A stretch of DNA of 64,000 bases from Afipia massiliensis (GCF_001006325.2 NZ_LBIA02000001.1:4279501-4343500); one strand, 5' to 3'. Counted from the stretch's first letter, positions 46,195 through 56,231 are shown. Notes: a model not told the origin generated them from the letters alone. Numbers and translations are program-made.

Positions 46195-47775
46195 TCAGCC
46201 CTTGGCGACCGGCATCGCGATGAAGCGCGACGAGTCTCCGGACTTCACGCGAACCAGAACGCTGTTCTTGTTCTCGTTGCGCGCAGTGGTGATCGCGTCG
46301 CGAACTTCAGCCGGGTTCGAAACCAGCTTGCCTGCGACTTCGAGGATGACATCGCCTTCCTTGAAACCGCGCTCCGCCGACGGGCTGTTCGGATCGACGT
46401 CGGTCACGACCACGCCGTCCTTGCCCGCGCCGGCAACGCTGTTGGCCGGAGCCAGCGTCAGGCCGAGGTTCGGCACCGTCACGTTGCCGCGACCCTTGCC
46501 GCCATCTTTCTGGTTCGTGTCGGCCTTCGCAGCCTTGGCGTTCGGCAACTCGCCGAGCGTCATGTTGAGGATCTTGTCCTGGCCCTTGTGGACCACGACC
46601 AGCTTGACGGTCTGACCGGGGGCCATGCCGCCGATGGTGCGGGCGAGTTCGCGCGCATCCTTCACCGGCTGATCGTTGACCCGGGTGATGACGTCACCGG
46701 ATTCGATGCCTGCCTTGGCGGCAGGGCCGTTGGCCTGAGGTTCGGCGACCAGCGCGCCTTCGGTCTTCTTCAGGCCGAGGCTGTCGGCGATCTCAGGCGT
46801 CACCTGCTGAATCTGGACACCGATCCAGCCGCGGCTGACTGTACCCTTGTCCTTCAACTGCTCGACGACGCTTTTCACAGTCGACGCCGGGATCGCGAAG
46901 GCAATGCCGACGCTGCCGCCCGACGGCGAGTAGATCGCCGTGTTGACGCCCATCACGTCGCCTTCGGTGTTGAAGGTCGGGCCACCGGAGTTGCCCTTGT
47001 TCACCGGCGCGTCGATCTGGATGAAATCGTCATAGGGTCCGTTGCCGATGTCGCGGCCGCGTGCCGAAACGATGCCGGCGGTGACGGTGCCGCCGAGGCC
47101 GAACGGATTGCCGACCGCAAGCACCCAGTCGCCGATGCGCGGCTGACCGTCGGAAAGCTTGGCGTAAGGAAGATTGCTGACGCCATCGACCTTGATCAAG
47201 GCGAGGTCGGTGCGCGGATCGGTGCCGATCACCTTTGCGGTGTGGACCTTGCCGTCATCGGTCGTGACTTCGACCTTGTCGGCGCCATCGACCACGTGAT
47301 TGTTGGTCACGGCAAAACCGTCAGCCGAAATGAAGAAGCCGGAGCCCTGCCCGGTCTGGCCGCCACGGCCACGCGGACCACGTCCGCCCGGGAATCCATC
47401 CGGACCACCGAAGCGGCGGAAGAAGCGCTCCATCGGCGAGTTCGGCGGGAACGGATTATCTTCCGGGCTCGCCTCACCGGTGGTTGCCGGCTTCTCTGCG
47501 ATCTTGACGCGCACCGAAATCACCGACGGCTTCACGCGCTCGACGATATCGGCAAAGCCGATCGGCTGCTGAACCTGACGGACTTCCTTGTTGACCTGCG
47601 CATGCGCGGTCGTGGTGAGCACATCGAAGTTATTCGAGGGGCTGAGGCCATAGGCGGCAACACCCAGACCCGCGACCACCGATGCCATCAGCGCGAACTT
47701 GCGCGCGGAGAAAATGGAACGGCGTGGAGCGGTGTAGGATGGAAGCTTGGAAAGATCGGTGGGACGGTCTGTCAT
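46195..47775 (-). CDS. degP: Periplasmic serine protease DegP/HtrA
   Basis: 526 residues. An N-terminal signal or anchor ('FALMASVVAGLGVAAYGL', about 27-44) precedes the trypsin-like domain with His160 ('VTNNHVVDGA'), Asp190 ('GTDPRTDLALIKV') and Ser263 in 'GNSGGPTFN'. Two PDZ domains follow (about 300-395 and 420-515). A Gly/Arg-rich loop ('GGRGPRGRGGQTGQG') lies before the catalytic His. It degrades or refolds damaged envelope proteins. It lies between the ccm genes and the regulator-glnE operon, its own unit, with 195 bp upstream. Confidence 0.94.
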   Translation of the reverse strand: MTDRPTDLSKLPSYTAPRRSIFSARKFALMASVVAGLGVAAYGLSPSNNFDVLTTTAHAQVNKEVRQVQQPIGFADIVERVKPSVISVRVKIAEKPATTGEASPEDNPFPPNSPMERFFRRFGGPDGFPGGRGPRGRGGQTGQGSGFFISADGFAVTNNHVVDGADKVEVTTDDGKVHTAKVIGTDPRTDLALIKVDGVSNLPYAKLSDGQPRIGDWVLAVGNPFGLGGTVTAGIVSARGRDIGNGPYDDFIQIDAPVNKGNSGGPTFNTEGDVMGVNTAIYSPSGGSVGIAFAIPASTVKSVVEQLKDKGTVSRGWIGVQIQQVTPEIADSLGLKKTEGALVAEPQANGPAAKAGIESGDVITRVNDQPVKDARELARTIGGMAPGQTVKLVVVHKGQDKILNMTLGELPNAKAAKADTNQKDGGKGRGNVTVPNLGLTLAPANSVAGAGKDGVVVTDVDPNSPSAERGFKEGDVILEVAGKLVSNPAEVRDAITTARNENKNSVLVRVKSGDSSRFIAMPVAKG

Positions 47776-47970
47776 GAATTATCTCCAGGAGAACGGCGAA
47801 ACGGATGAGAATCTCGCGGTGCATGTGTGTGCACCTGTGCTCTGGAAGATGGGGCACGCGGCCTTACCGCGCTCTGACGGGGGAATTAATGTTTTGTAAT
47901 AAAATCAGGGCGCGAGCGGACTTCTGAGGTCACGCGAAACATCTTCCCGGAACCGGCCGAAAACGGCTGT

Positions 47971-48453
47971 TCAGCGGGGCTTTTCCGGCGATTCCTGAGC
48001 GGCGATCAGCTTCTCCAGCCGCGCCTCTTCCTCGGGGGTGAGTTGGAATGACGCACCCCCCTCGCTTGCGGCCGCACGGTTGCGGCGGCGATTGCCGAAC
48101 CACAGCACTAGCCCGCCTCCGAGCAGAACCAGCGGGGGAACCAGCCACAGCAACAGCGTCCGGCTTTGGACGCGCGGCTTGAGCAGCACGAACTCGCCAT
48201 AGCGCGCGACGAGGAAGTCCATCACCTGCTGGTCGGTGCTGCCCGCCGCGATCCGCTCACGCACCAGCAGGCGCAGATCGCGCGCCAGCGGCGCATCGGA
48301 GTCGTCGATGGACTGGTTCTGGCAAACCATGCAGCGCAGTTCGCGCGACAGGTTGCGCGCCCGCGCCTCCTGCGCCGGATCGGCCATGATCTCGTCGGGC
48401 TGCACGGCAAGCGCGGGAGATGCGATTGCTATCGCGAGTCCAAGGATCGTCAT
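47971..48453 (-). CDS. ccmH: Cytochrome c maturation protein CcmH (CycL)
   Basis: 160 residues. A signal peptide of about 16 residues ends at ALA-VQP. The redox motif is Cys41-x2-Cys44 in 'LRCMVCQNQSIDDSDAPLA', and one membrane helix lies at about 105-125 ('LLWLVPPLVLLGGGLVLWF'). It keeps apocytochrome c cysteines reduced for haem attachment with CcmF and CcmI. The start at 48453 is chosen because upstream in-frame sequence is translated palindromic repeat, not protein. Confidence 0.92.
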   Translation of the reverse strand: MTILGLAIAIASPALAVQPDEIMADPAQEARARNLSRELRCMVCQNQSIDDSDAPLARDLRLLVRERIAAGSTDQQVMDFLVARYGEFVLLKPRVQSRTLLLWLVPPLVLLGGGLVLWFGNRRRNRAAASEGGASFQLTPEEEARLEKLIAAQESPEKPR

Positions 48454-48487
48454 GCTGATACGCAGACGCGAGCCCCAACTATGATGT

Positions 48488-48601
48488 CGTCCCCGCGCAA
48501 GCGGGGACCCATACTCCCTGTCGTTCGATTCGATGTGTGGCTGCGCAGCCACTTCCACCGGGAGTGCGGCGACTATGGGTCCCCGCTTTCGCGGGGACGA
48601 C
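48488..48601. repeat. Palindromic repeat between ccmF and ccmH
   Basis: Each end is itself a hairpin: CGTCCCCGC-GCAA-GCGGGGAC at 48488-48508 and GTCCCCGC-TTTC-GCGGGGACG at 48579-48599. The ends are also complementary over the adjoining CCCATA(C)T / A(C)TATGGG stretch, so the whole can fold as one cruciform. It fills the gap between two co-transcribed genes. Confidence 0.88.
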
Positions 48602-48634
48602 GCCGTATATGTATTTGCGACAGCGCCGAACATC

Positions 48635-50626
48635 TTACTCCGCCGCCTGCAACGCGCCAGTCTTCTTGCCGGCCTTGGCCGGTTTCGGCGCGCCGACGCG
48701 CAGCCGCCTGTCGGTGAGCGACAGCAAGCCGCCGAACGCCATCAGCACCGGCCCGAACCAGATCAGCAGCACCATCGGCTTGTGATAGATTCGCACCGCG
48801 ATCGATCCGTCGGCATGGGCATCGCCGAGAGAAATGTAGATCTGGCTCGCGCCCCGCGTCAGCAGCGCCGCTTCCGTGGTCGACATGTCGCGCGTCGCGA
48901 AATTGCGCTTCGACGGCGACAGGATGCCGATGGTCCTGCCGTCCAGCATCACGGTGAAATGCGAAATCGCCTCGCGGTAATTCGGACCTTGCTGCTGCGT
49001 CACATCATCGAGCCGCACCTGATAGCCACCGACGGTGACAATGTCCTTCGGACGCATCGACGCGATGCTCTCCGAGTTCCATGTCGTCTCGCAGACGATC
49101 CCGATCAGCGCGATGCCGAGCCCGGCATGGGCAAACGCCGAACCCCACGTCGAACGCGGCAAACCGCGCGCGCGATGCAGCGACGTTGTGAACGGACCGC
49201 GGAACAGTTGGGTGCGCTCCACAATGTCGGTGAGCGCGCCGAGCACGACGAACACCGCGATGCCGATCATCAGCGGCGCAAATGCGCCACCGCCGCGGGT
49301 CCACGCCCACAGCACAGCCATCGCCACCAGCGCAACGATGCCAGCCGCGGTCAGGCGCTGCGATGCGCCGACGATGTCGCCGCGCTTCCACGCCAGCAGC
49401 GGCCCGAACGGAACTGCGACCAGCAAAGGCAGGAACAACGGTGCAAACGTCAGATTGAAGAACGGCGCACCGACCGAAATCTTGTCGCCGGTGAGAACTT
49501 CAAGCGCGAGCGGATACAGCGTGCCGACGAAGACTGTCGCACAGGCTGTCGTCAGCAGCAGGTTGTTCAGCACCAGCGCGCCCTCGCGCGAGATCGGCGC
49601 GAACAACCCGCCCTGCTTCAGCGTCGTCGCCCGCCACGCATAAAGGCCGAGGCTGCCGCCGATGAACAGGCACAGGATCATCAGAATGAACACGCCGCGC
49701 GATGGATCGCTGGCGAAGGTATGCACCGAGGTCAGCACGCCCGAGCGCACCAGGAAGGTGCCGAGCAGCGACAGCGAGAACGTCAGGATCGCGAGCAGAA
49801 CGGTCCAGACCTTCAGCGCGTCGCGCCTTTCCATCACCACGGCGGAATGCAGCAGCGCGGTGCCCGCGAGCCACGGCATCAGCGAGGCATTCTCCACCGG
49901 GTCCCAGAACCACCAGCCGCCCCAGCCGAGTTCGTAATAGGCCCAGTACGAACCCATCGCGATGCCGAGTGTCAGGAAGATCCACGCCGTCAGCGTCCAT
50001 GGCCGAACCCACCGCGCCCATGCTGCATCGATGCGGCCTTCGATCAGCGCGGCAACGGCGAACGAAAACGAGATCGAGAAACCGACATAGCCGAGATAGA
50101 GCATCGGCGGATGGATCGCGAGGCCGATGTCCTGCAGGATCGGATTGAGGTCGCGGCCCTCCATCGGTGGATTGGCGATCCGCGCGAACGGGTTCGATGT
50201 GGCGAGGATAAAGAGATAGAACGCCGCCCCGATCCAGCCCTGCACCGCCAGCACATGGGCGCGCAGAGAGCGCGGCAGGTTATTGCCGAACGCCGCCACC
50301 AGCGCGCCGAACAGCGCGAGGATCAGGACCCACAGCAGCATCGAGCCTTCGTGGTTCCCCCACACGCCCGTGTACTTGTAGATCAGCGGCTTCAGCGAAT
50401 GGGAATTCTCGAAGACGTTCGCGACCGAGAAATCCGACGTCACATGCAAATAGGTCAGCGCCGCGAACGACGCAGCGGTGAACGCGAACTGCGTCAGTGC
50501 GGTCGAGCGCGCGACATTCATCAGCGCCGGATCGCGCAGGCGCGCACCGACCACTGGAACCACCGACTGGACCAGCGCCAGAACCAGCGCCAGCACCAGC
50601 GCGTAATGTCCCGCCTCGGCAATCAC
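48635..50626 (-). CDS. ccmF: Haem lyase CcmF (CycK)
   Basis: 663 residues with about 14 hydrophobic segments. The haem-handling WWD domain is '[20 protein letters not shown]', and conserved periplasmic His occur in '[13 protein letters not shown]' and '[10 protein letters not shown]'. It transfers haem from CcmE to apocytochrome c together with CcmH and CcmI. Its start overlaps the ccmE stop by four bases. Confidence 0.96.
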   Translation of the reverse strand: MIAEAGHYALVLALVLALVQSVVPVVGARLRDPALMNVARSTALTQFAFTAASFAALTYLHVTSDFSVANVFENSHSLKPLIYKYTGVWGNHEGSMLLWVLILALFGALVAAFGNNLPRSLRAHVLAVQGWIGAAFYLFILATSNPFARIANPPMEGRDLNPILQDIGLAIHPPMLYLGYVGFSISFSFAVAALIEGRIDAAWARWVRPWTLTAWIFLTLGIAMGSYWAYYELGWGGWWFWDPVENASLMPWLAGTALLHSAVVMERRDALKVWTVLLAILTFSLSLLGTFLVRSGVLTSVHTFASDPSRGVFILMILCLFIGGSLGLYAWRATTLKQGGLFAPISREGALVLNNLLLTTACATVFVGTLYPLALEVLTGDKISVGAPFFNLTFAPLFLPLLVAVPFGPLLAWKRGDIVGASQRLTAAGIVALVAMAVLWAWTRGGGAFAPLMIGIAVFVVLGALTDIVERTQLFRGPFTTSLHRARGLPRSTWGSAFAHAGLGIALIGIVCETTWNSESIASMRPKDIVTVGGYQVRLDDVTQQQGPNYREAISHFTVMLDGRTIGILSPSKRNFATRDMSTTEAALLTRGASQIYISLGDAHADGSIAVRIYHKPMVLLIWFGPVLMAFGGLLSLTDRRLRVGAPKPAKAGKKTGALQAAE

Positions 50627-51105
50627 TTCGCGGCTCCCTGCACGCCTGGGGCTTTTTGCGGCTTCTTGTCGTAGTCGTCCTTCCAGTGGCCGGTCTTTTT
50701 GAGTTCCTCGGCGACGGCCTTGGGCATGTAGTTTTCGTCGTGCTTGGCGAGAACCGTGTCCGCCTTGAACACGCCTTGCGCGTCGAGCGCGCCCTCGGAA
50801 ATGATGCCCTGCCCCTCGCGGAACAGATCTGGAAGGATACCTTGGTAAGTCACCGGCAGGATTGCATTTCCGTCTGTGACCTCGAATTTCACTTTAAGCT
50901 GTTCGCCGCGCACCAGCGATCCCTCGCGCACCATGCCGCCGAGGCGGAACCGCTGGCCGGGTTGGATCTGCTTTTCAGCGGCCATGGTCGGCGTCGAGAA
51001 GAACAGGATGGAGTCACGGAGCGCATTCAGCACGAGCGCAGCCGCAATCGCCAGTACCGCGAGCGCGCCTCCGATCAATGTCAATCGCCGCTGCTTGCGT
51101 GTCAT
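50623..51105 (-). CDS. ccmE: Haem chaperone CcmE (CycJ)
   Basis: 160 residues. N-terminal membrane anchor (about 9-28), then an OB-fold periplasmic domain. The covalent haem site is His122 in '[11 protein letters not shown]'. It receives haem from CcmC and hands it to CcmF, encoded immediately downstream with a four-base overlap. Confidence 0.95.
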   Translation of the reverse strand: MTRKQRRLTLIGGALAVLAIAAALVLNALRDSILFFSTPTMAAEKQIQPGQRFRLGGMVREGSLVRGEQLKVKFEVTDGNAILPVTYQGILPDLFREGQGIISEGALDAQGVFKADTVLAKHDENYMPKAVAEELKKTGHWKDDYDKKPQKAPGVQGAAK

Positions 51106-51139
51106 GCGTGTTCCTTCGTCAGGTACGTCGTTCGCAACT

Positions 51140-51223
51140 CGTCATTGCGAGGAGCGCTTGCGACGAAGCAATCCAGTTCTTGCTGAATCAAGACTGGATT
51201 GCTTCGCTGCGCTCGCAATGACG
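51140..51223. repeat. Palindromic intergenic repeat, copy 2 of 3
   Basis: 84 bp, ends CGTCATTGCGAG and CTCGCAATGACG, inner arms AAGCAATCCAG / CTGGATTGCTT. It nearly fills the 138-bp gap between ccmI and ccmE, so it is transcribed within the operon. Confidence 0.92.
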
Positions 51224-51243
51224 TGAATGATGCAACTCGCATT

Positions 51244-52344
51244 TTACCCATCCAGTCCAAGACTCTTGAGACCGTCGTTCAGCAGTTGCAGCCGCGCTGC
51301 GTCGCTACCGACCGCCTGACGCGCATCAGCGAGCGCGGCCTGCGCCTTGTCGCGTTCGCCGAGCACCATATAGGCACGCACCAGCCGCAACCACCCTTCG
51401 ACATCGTTGCCGTTGTCCTTCAGCCGCGTCGCGAGGCGATCCACCATCCCGCGGATCATCGTGTTGCGGTCGCCCTCGGTCATATCCTTGGTGGCCGCGA
51501 TGGTATCATCGGACAACTTGGGCGCGACGACGCCGGCGCGCACCAGCGCCTCCTGCACCAGCGGGCGCCATGGCGCATCGGCTGGCGCCGACGCCAGCAT
51601 GCCGCGCCAGATGTTCACGGCGTCATCTTTGCGTCCGTCCTGCTGAGCGGCGATTCCCATGAAATAGCGCGCCTTCACCTCATTGGGATCGAGCGCGATG
51701 GCCCGGTCGAATTCGGCCTTGGCTGCGGCGGTCACCACGCCCCCACTTGACGCTGCGATGGCTTCGCCGAGATCGGCGCGGCGCGGCGCGCTCTCGCCGT
51801 TGTAGGTGATGGCATTGCGCCAGGCGCGCGCCGCGTCGTCGTAGCGGCCGATCCGCGCCAATACGGGTGCCAGCACTTCCCAGCCCCGGCCGTCGGTCGG
51901 ATTTTTCTCAAGATGAGTCTCGACCTGCGACACCAGCTTGTCCATCGACGCGGTTGCGACCGCCGCGCGGCTGCGCTCGGCGAGCGGGAAATCGCCCAGC
52001 GATGGCGAGCCGAATGTCGCGTAGAGCCCGACCGCGACCAGCGGCAGGCCGGCAAGCGCGATCAGGGCGACGGCGCGGCGAAACCAGAGGCTCGACGGCG
52101 ATGATGCACCCGCCTCGGCGTCCGACGCTGCGAGCAGCCGGCGGCTGATTTCGACGCGCGCGGCTTCCGCCTCGTTCGCACCGATCATGCCCGCGGCCAC
52201 ATCGCGCTGAACCTCCGCGAGCTGGTCCTTATAGACCACCGTTTCGCTGCCCTCGCGCGCCGAGGCGTTGCCACGGCCGAGCGGCCACAGCACGGCAAAT
52301 ACCGCTGCGGCAGTCATCAGCGCCAATACGAACCAGAGCGTCAT
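51244..52344 (-). CDS. ccmI: Cytochrome c maturation protein CcmI (CycH)
   Basis: 366 residues. Two N-terminal membrane helices (about 1-21 and 89-110) enclose a cytoplasmic loop with 'YKDQLAEVQRDVAAGMI', a CcmI signature; a periplasmic TPR domain (about 140-350) follows ('PNEVKARYFMGIAAQQDGR', 'GWLRLVRAYMVLGERDKA'). It is the apocytochrome c chaperone of the haem lyase. It heads the ccmI-ccmE-ccmF-ccmH cluster, with the repeat element before ccmE. Confidence 0.93.
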   Translation of the reverse strand: MTLWFVLALMTAAAVFAVLWPLGRGNASAREGSETVVYKDQLAEVQRDVAAGMIGANEAEAARVEISRRLLAASDAEAGASSPSSLWFRRAVALIALAGLPLVAVGLYATFGSPSLGDFPLAERSRAAVATASMDKLVSQVETHLEKNPTDGRGWEVLAPVLARIGRYDDAARAWRNAITYNGESAPRRADLGEAIAASSGGVVTAAAKAEFDRAIALDPNEVKARYFMGIAAQQDGRKDDAVNIWRGMLASAPADAPWRPLVQEALVRAGVVAPKLSDDTIAATKDMTEGDRNTMIRGMVDRLATRLKDNGNDVEGWLRLVRAYMVLGERDKAQAALADARQAVGSDAARLQLLNDGLKSLGLDG

Positions 52345-52514
52345 TCCACGGAGTTCCCGGCGAAACTAGAACCGTTACAAGTGGCCGGTTTACACCATGG
52401 CTGGCGAACGCGCGCAATTGACATTTCCGTCACGGATTCAATGCGGTTTGGGACCAAAGCTCGGCCTTTTCCGCAGGAACTGATGTGTGGTGGGATTAAA
52501 GCCGCTTGGCCTTG

Positions 52515-52650
52515 GGGCGGCCTTGCGCTGGATCAACCGGCGTGCGGCTGCTTTGCCGGCTCGGCCGCCTTGCGCTCGACCGGCCGCGTCATCTCGGTGG
52601 CCTTGCTCATCAGCGTGGCGTAATCCGGGCCGAACATCCCTTCGCAGACG
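52515..52650 (-). pseudogene. Duplicated 3' fragment of the DUF2336 gene
   Basis: About 136 bp almost identical to 53806-53950, the 3' end and stop region of the DUF2336 gene. Both copies encode 'YGPDYATLMSKAAEMARPVE'-like sequence (here 'FGPDYATLMSKATEMTRPVE') ending in KQP-x-AG and a stop; this copy has lost nine bases and has no gene attached. The surrounding 450 bp between ccmI and the cyclase gene hold nothing else I can support. Confidence 0.85.
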
Positions 52651-52794
52651 GCCGGGCACGCCGTCGTCGGCCAGTGCTGGTCCGACATCCGGACGTCCGA
52701 ATACCCTGCGTGCATCACGACCATCAGACTGTGGTCGAACTACTGATTGATCCGATGAAGTCCCACAGAACGAACGACAATCGTGCCGCGACAG

Positions 52795-53607
52795 TTAACG
52801 CCATTCGATTCCGAATACATCAACAGGCTGCTGGAAGCCTTTGAGATGGCAGGGACCAATGTTCGTGACATGCAAACGATCCTGGATGCGATCCTGGATG
52901 GCACTTGATACAAGAATGGCATCGGGCTCGGCCAACTGACACAAACGAGCAGCTAACTGAACGGTCGCACCAAAAAGGTCGTTGCTGTCCGCAATCGGTT
53001 CTCCGACGTCAATACCAATTCGCACTTGAAGCTTCTCCTTGCTTGCCAGGTTGAAGGCTTCGAACGCTTGCTGGATGGCGCGGGCGCATTGCACGGAGGC
53101 GGCCGCGTCGGCGAAGGATGCCATGATGCCGTCGCCAGTGTGCTTGACCACATGACCACCCTTGTCCTTCAACGCGCGGCGAACCAGCGCGTCATGCGCC
53201 CGAACCATCTCCACAGATCGGGCGTCCCCAAGACGCTCAGTCATGCTGGTAGAGCCGACGATGTCGGTGAACATAATGGCCCGCAAGGCCGAGTCGATTA
53301 TAGCCTTGTTTTCCTCGCCGCTCGGTTCCGGATCTGACACTCTCCCCAGAAACGCCTGGACCGCTGAGAGGTCCACTTCGATCACGTCCTTCGCCACTTC
53401 GCCGTGAGCTTCGTCATGAACCCGCATCGCAGTTTGGATATCCGGTGCGTCGATGAGACAGAAGCCCGTACCGCGCGTTTCATCAAACCAATACGTCAGG
53501 AAACGAACTCCGTACTGATCTTGCACTTCCAGATCTTTTCGATGGGCCTCAGCGATATCGGAAGCTGTCAGGCCTGAGAGATCGTGTCGGTCGAGGAAAA
53601 TTGGCAT
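52795..53607 (-). CDS. Class III adenylate/guanylate cyclase with N-terminal DUF4242-like domain
   Basis: 270 residues. Residues 1-85 form a DUF4242-like domain ('MPIFLDRHDLSGLTASDIAE', 'CLIDAPDIQTAMRVHDEAHG'). The cyclase domain (about 105-265) has 'AIMFTDIVGSTSMTERLGD' with the metal-binding Asp, 'VKHTGDGIMASFADA' with the second Asp, and a C-terminal 'FQQPVDVFGIEWR'. It should make cAMP, or cGMP, from the triphosphate. The start at 53607 is at the DUF4242 start; an earlier ATG at 53673 would add 22 residues. The gene lies between the two DUF2336-tail copies. Confidence 0.85.
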   Translation of the reverse strand: MPIFLDRHDLSGLTASDIAEAHRKDLEVQDQYGVRFLTYWFDETRGTGFCLIDAPDIQTAMRVHDEAHGEVAKDVIEVDLSAVQAFLGRVSDPEPSGEENKAIIDSALRAIMFTDIVGSTSMTERLGDARSVEMVRAHDALVRRALKDKGGHVVKHTGDGIMASFADAAASVQCARAIQQAFEAFNLASKEKLQVRIGIDVGEPIADSNDLFGATVQLAARLCQLAEPDAILVSSAIQDRIQDRLHVTNIGPCHLKGFQQPVDVFGIEWR

Positions 53608-53823
53608 TGGCGTTACCCCCGTTTCTTCAGACAGAAATCTGCATTGAGCATGGTGTTTCGCCGAAATCGCCATTCAATGTACCAGCTTGGCAAGGCCATG
53701 GAAGTGCAGGAAGCTCGAGCCGGACAAATCGTGCGCTCTAATGTCTGCTTTGGGTCATTCGCGCCGATTTTGGCATGTCTGCCGCTGTCCGGTTAGAAGG
53801 CAGCCGGGCGGCCTTGCGCTGGA

Positions 53824-55239
53824 TCAACCCGCGCGGGGCTGCTTGGCGGGCTTTGCACTCTCGGCCGCCTTGCGCTCGACCGGCCGCGCCATCTCGGCGG
53901 CCTTGCTCATCAGCGTGGCGTAATCCGGGCCATACATCACCTCGCAGAAGCGGATCGCGACCTTCATCTGCATCATGCGGAAGGCGCGAACCTTCTGATC
54001 GTGGGTGCGCAGCGATTCCACCAGCGTCTCGGTGGCCTTCTCGACGTAGTGCTGCAGCTCGGTATGGGCGCGCAGCGACACTTCATTGATCGCGAGTTCG
54101 CTTGCGTAGTTGCGGCACACCGCGACGAAGTCGATCAGCGCCGCGGTTTCCTCGACGTCCACCGGATCGATCCGGTTCGCCGTGGTCACGTCCTTGTCCG
54201 GCCCCTGCCGCAGCAGCCGGCGCACGCGGCCGGGCACCCCGTCGATTTCCGATTGCAGCGAATTGGATATTTCGGCGCGGATCGCCGCGAGCTGCCTGCC
54301 CCACGCCGAATCCGAACGGATGTCGAGTTCGGTCCGCAGGCCGCGAACGCCGTCATGCAGCGTCTTGAGATGATTGGAGGTATCCGCGAACTGGCCGCGC
54401 TTGATGTCGTTGCGCAGTTCCGAGGCGACGCGCGACAGATCATGGATCGCCATCGTCACGGTGGCGCCGAACGGCGTGCTGGCCACGCGGATTTCGTCGT
54501 CGGAGGCCGCGACCATGATCCCGAGGCGGACGATCTGCCATGGCGCGGCCAGCCGCTGCATCACCAGCGAGACGGCGAACGGCAGAACTTGCGGGGTTTG
54601 CAGCGCGGGCTGGTTCAGCGCAGCCATCGCCGAGGCGACGTGAGAGTCCGCAAACACCCGGATCTGCCCGGGCAGCTTGGCGCTGAGCTTGTCGAGCACA
54701 TCGCTGGCGGCAAGGACCGCGCCGATCGGCGCAATATCCTCGACCACGCTCGGCGCGCCGAGGCGGCCAAGCGTACGCTGGCGCTCTCCGCTGGAGAGCG
54801 CTCCGGTTACATTGGCAATGGCGTCGGAGGCAGCCATCTGCATGGTGCGGACCGCCGCGTTGATGTCCGGTGTCGAGCCCTGCGCCAGCGCAGCCTCGAA
54901 GGCGCGAAGGGCGTCGGGGCTGCCCTCGTGGCCGAGCCACATCCAGATCGGGGCCAGCGACGACCGCCGGATCTGGCCGGGCCGGATATGGGCAACATTC
55001 TCCACCAGAAACGGCTCGATCGGACGGAACACGCGCCGCATCGGGTCATCAGTGCGCGGGGTCATGTCCTCGCTTGATGAGCGGACGATCATGCGCAACT
55101 GCTCGAGCACGAAATTCGCGACGGTCACCTCCTCGCCGCGCTCGATCGCACGCTCGAACTCGCGCATCAGCAGCGCCTGCGCCTTCGGCGGAAGCTGCCC
55201 GAGATACTCTCTCAATCGCTCGATCGACGATTGGCTCAT
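53824..55239 (-). CDS. DUF2336 protein
   Basis: 471 residues, alpha-helical, no membrane segment. The N-terminal half resembles DUF2336 proteins of alphaproteobacteria; the C-terminal part has 'VCRNYASELAINEVSLRAHT' and a charged Ala/Lys/Pro tail. Function unknown; the helical repeats suggest a scaffold or regulator. Its last 145 bp are duplicated beyond the cyclase gene (52515-52650). Upstream it faces a low-GC cassette ending at 55342. Confidence 0.75.
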   Translation of the reverse strand: MSQSSIERLREYLGQLPPKAQALLMREFERAIERGEEVTVANFVLEQLRMIVRSSSEDMTPRTDDPMRRVFRPIEPFLVENVAHIRPGQIRRSSLAPIWMWLGHEGSPDALRAFEAALAQGSTPDINAAVRTMQMAASDAIANVTGALSSGERQRTLGRLGAPSVVEDIAPIGAVLAASDVLDKLSAKLPGQIRVFADSHVASAMAALNQPALQTPQVLPFAVSLVMQRLAAPWQIVRLGIMVAASDDEIRVASTPFGATVTMAIHDLSRVASELRNDIKRGQFADTSNHLKTLHDGVRGLRTELDIRSDSAWGRQLAAIRAEISNSLQSEIDGVPGRVRRLLRQGPDKDVTTANRIDPVDVEETAALIDFVAVCRNYASELAINEVSLRAHTELQHYVEKATETLVESLRTHDQKVRAFRMMQMKVAIRFCEVMYGPDYATLMSKAAEMARPVERKAAESAKPAKQPRAG

Positions 55240-55341
55240 GCGCCCAAACGCTCACCTTGACTGGAAGCCGAAAGGGCCCCACCGGGTGTCATAGCCGGGG
55301 CGTCGTTAATTTCGCGTTGAGGAAGATGTAGCCCGAAAAAT

Positions 55342-55806
55342 TTATGCGCTGTCGGGAGAGCCTGACAACTTAAGATCCTCAGCAACTAAATGTTCAGGAA
55401 TCTGGCCAACGGCAACTCGAAAATCATGAATTTCAATTTCATTGCCTGGATCGGAACGCAGCGAAAGCGTCATCCGATACTGGCCGGCTTCAGAGAGCTT
55501 AAGGCCATTGAATTGGAATCCCATGATAGAGCGACCATCAGTACCTTGTTGAGGCGGCGACGGTGACAAAATAACGTCTCCTCCTACGACTATTGCCCCG
55601 CTAGGGGCCCGAATCCTCATTGTCAAATCGATTTCTTTCGACGGGCTTCGTGCGAAAACAGTGAAAACCAAAATTGGAACTACGGTAGGCAGTTCAGGTA
55701 CAATCATGTCCTCCGTATACATCCCGCCAATTACAAATTTTCCCGACTGGTCCATCGTGGCAAAGTCAGACATCAGGACAAAACGGATATCTGGAATCTC
55801 AATCAT
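55342..55806 (-). CDS. Small beta-sandwich-like protein of the three-gene cassette
   Basis: 154 residues, beta-rich, no signal. 'RFVLMSDFATMDQSGKFVIG' at the start and 'LKLSEAGQYRMTLSLRSD' near the end recall a small beta-sandwich family annotated as DUF6941 (from memory, unverified). Its ATG overlaps the stop of the XRE-type gene by four bases, so it is translated with it. It is visibly AT-richer than its neighbours. Function unknown. Confidence 0.72.
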   Translation of the reverse strand: MIEIPDIRFVLMSDFATMDQSGKFVIGGMYTEDMIVPELPTVVPILVFTVFARSPSKEIDLTMRIRAPSGAIVVGGDVILSPSPPQQGTDGRSIMGFQFNGLKLSEAGQYRMTLSLRSDPGNEIEIHDFRVAVGQIPEHLVAEDLKLSGSPDSA

Positions 55807-56231
55807 TTAGTCGCCTGGCCGATAACAGTTGACATTACATTTGAAGTTTTCGGCAACTGACTGCCAGCCAAGAAGAAACTTCCGACAACATTTTTTGCCG
55901 GTGGGCTGTATGAGTTTGTAATTGGCTCTGCTGTCCAATTGTGAGGCCGCATCTCTTCAACAGCTTCTGGAAGAAACGCTAAACGGAACCCGAGCGCCGA
56001 TGTCAAAAGAACTATAGTGTCTAAGGTTATTCCTGAGCGCGCGGATAGAACACGCGATATCTGACCCTTGTCGCGGCCTAATGCATCAGCAAGCGCTTTT
56101 ACCGTTACACCGTTTTCTTTAGCGCGCTTTTTGAAGGCTGATTTGAGTGCCAAGTATGCCCGCATTCGACCATCGGCCTTATAGTCCGATTGCTCAACAT
56201 CAGACAATTTTTTCAGATCAAATCCCGCCAT
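55803..56231 (-). CDS. XRE-family helix-turn-helix protein, possible antitoxin
   Basis: 142 residues. A helix-turn-helix lies at about 40-85 ('VKALADALGRDKGQISRVLS', then 'GITLDTIVLLTSALGFRLAF'), the Cro/C1 type common in HigA-like antitoxins. The C-terminal 50 residues are polar and unlike other regions. It overlaps the upstream gene by 14 bp and the downstream gene by four. The order (putative toxin before antitoxin) matches HigBA modules, but toxin identity is unproven. Confidence 0.8.
   Translation of the reverse strand: MAGFDLKKLSDVEQSDYKADGRMRAYLALKSAFKKRAKENGVTVKALADALGRDKGQISRVLSARSGITLDTIVLLTSALGFRLAFLPEAVEEMRPHNWTAEPITNSYSPPAKNVVGSFFLAGSQLPKTSNVMSTVIGQATK

Noticed and set aside
48454-48633. 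N-terminal extension of CcmH
   Set aside because: The 60 extra residues are translation of the intergenic palindromic repeat and precede a normal signal peptide.
52533-52724. A separate 63-residue protein gene
   Set aside because: Its second half is the duplicated tail of the DUF2336 protein and the rest has no support, so it is treated as a gene fragment.
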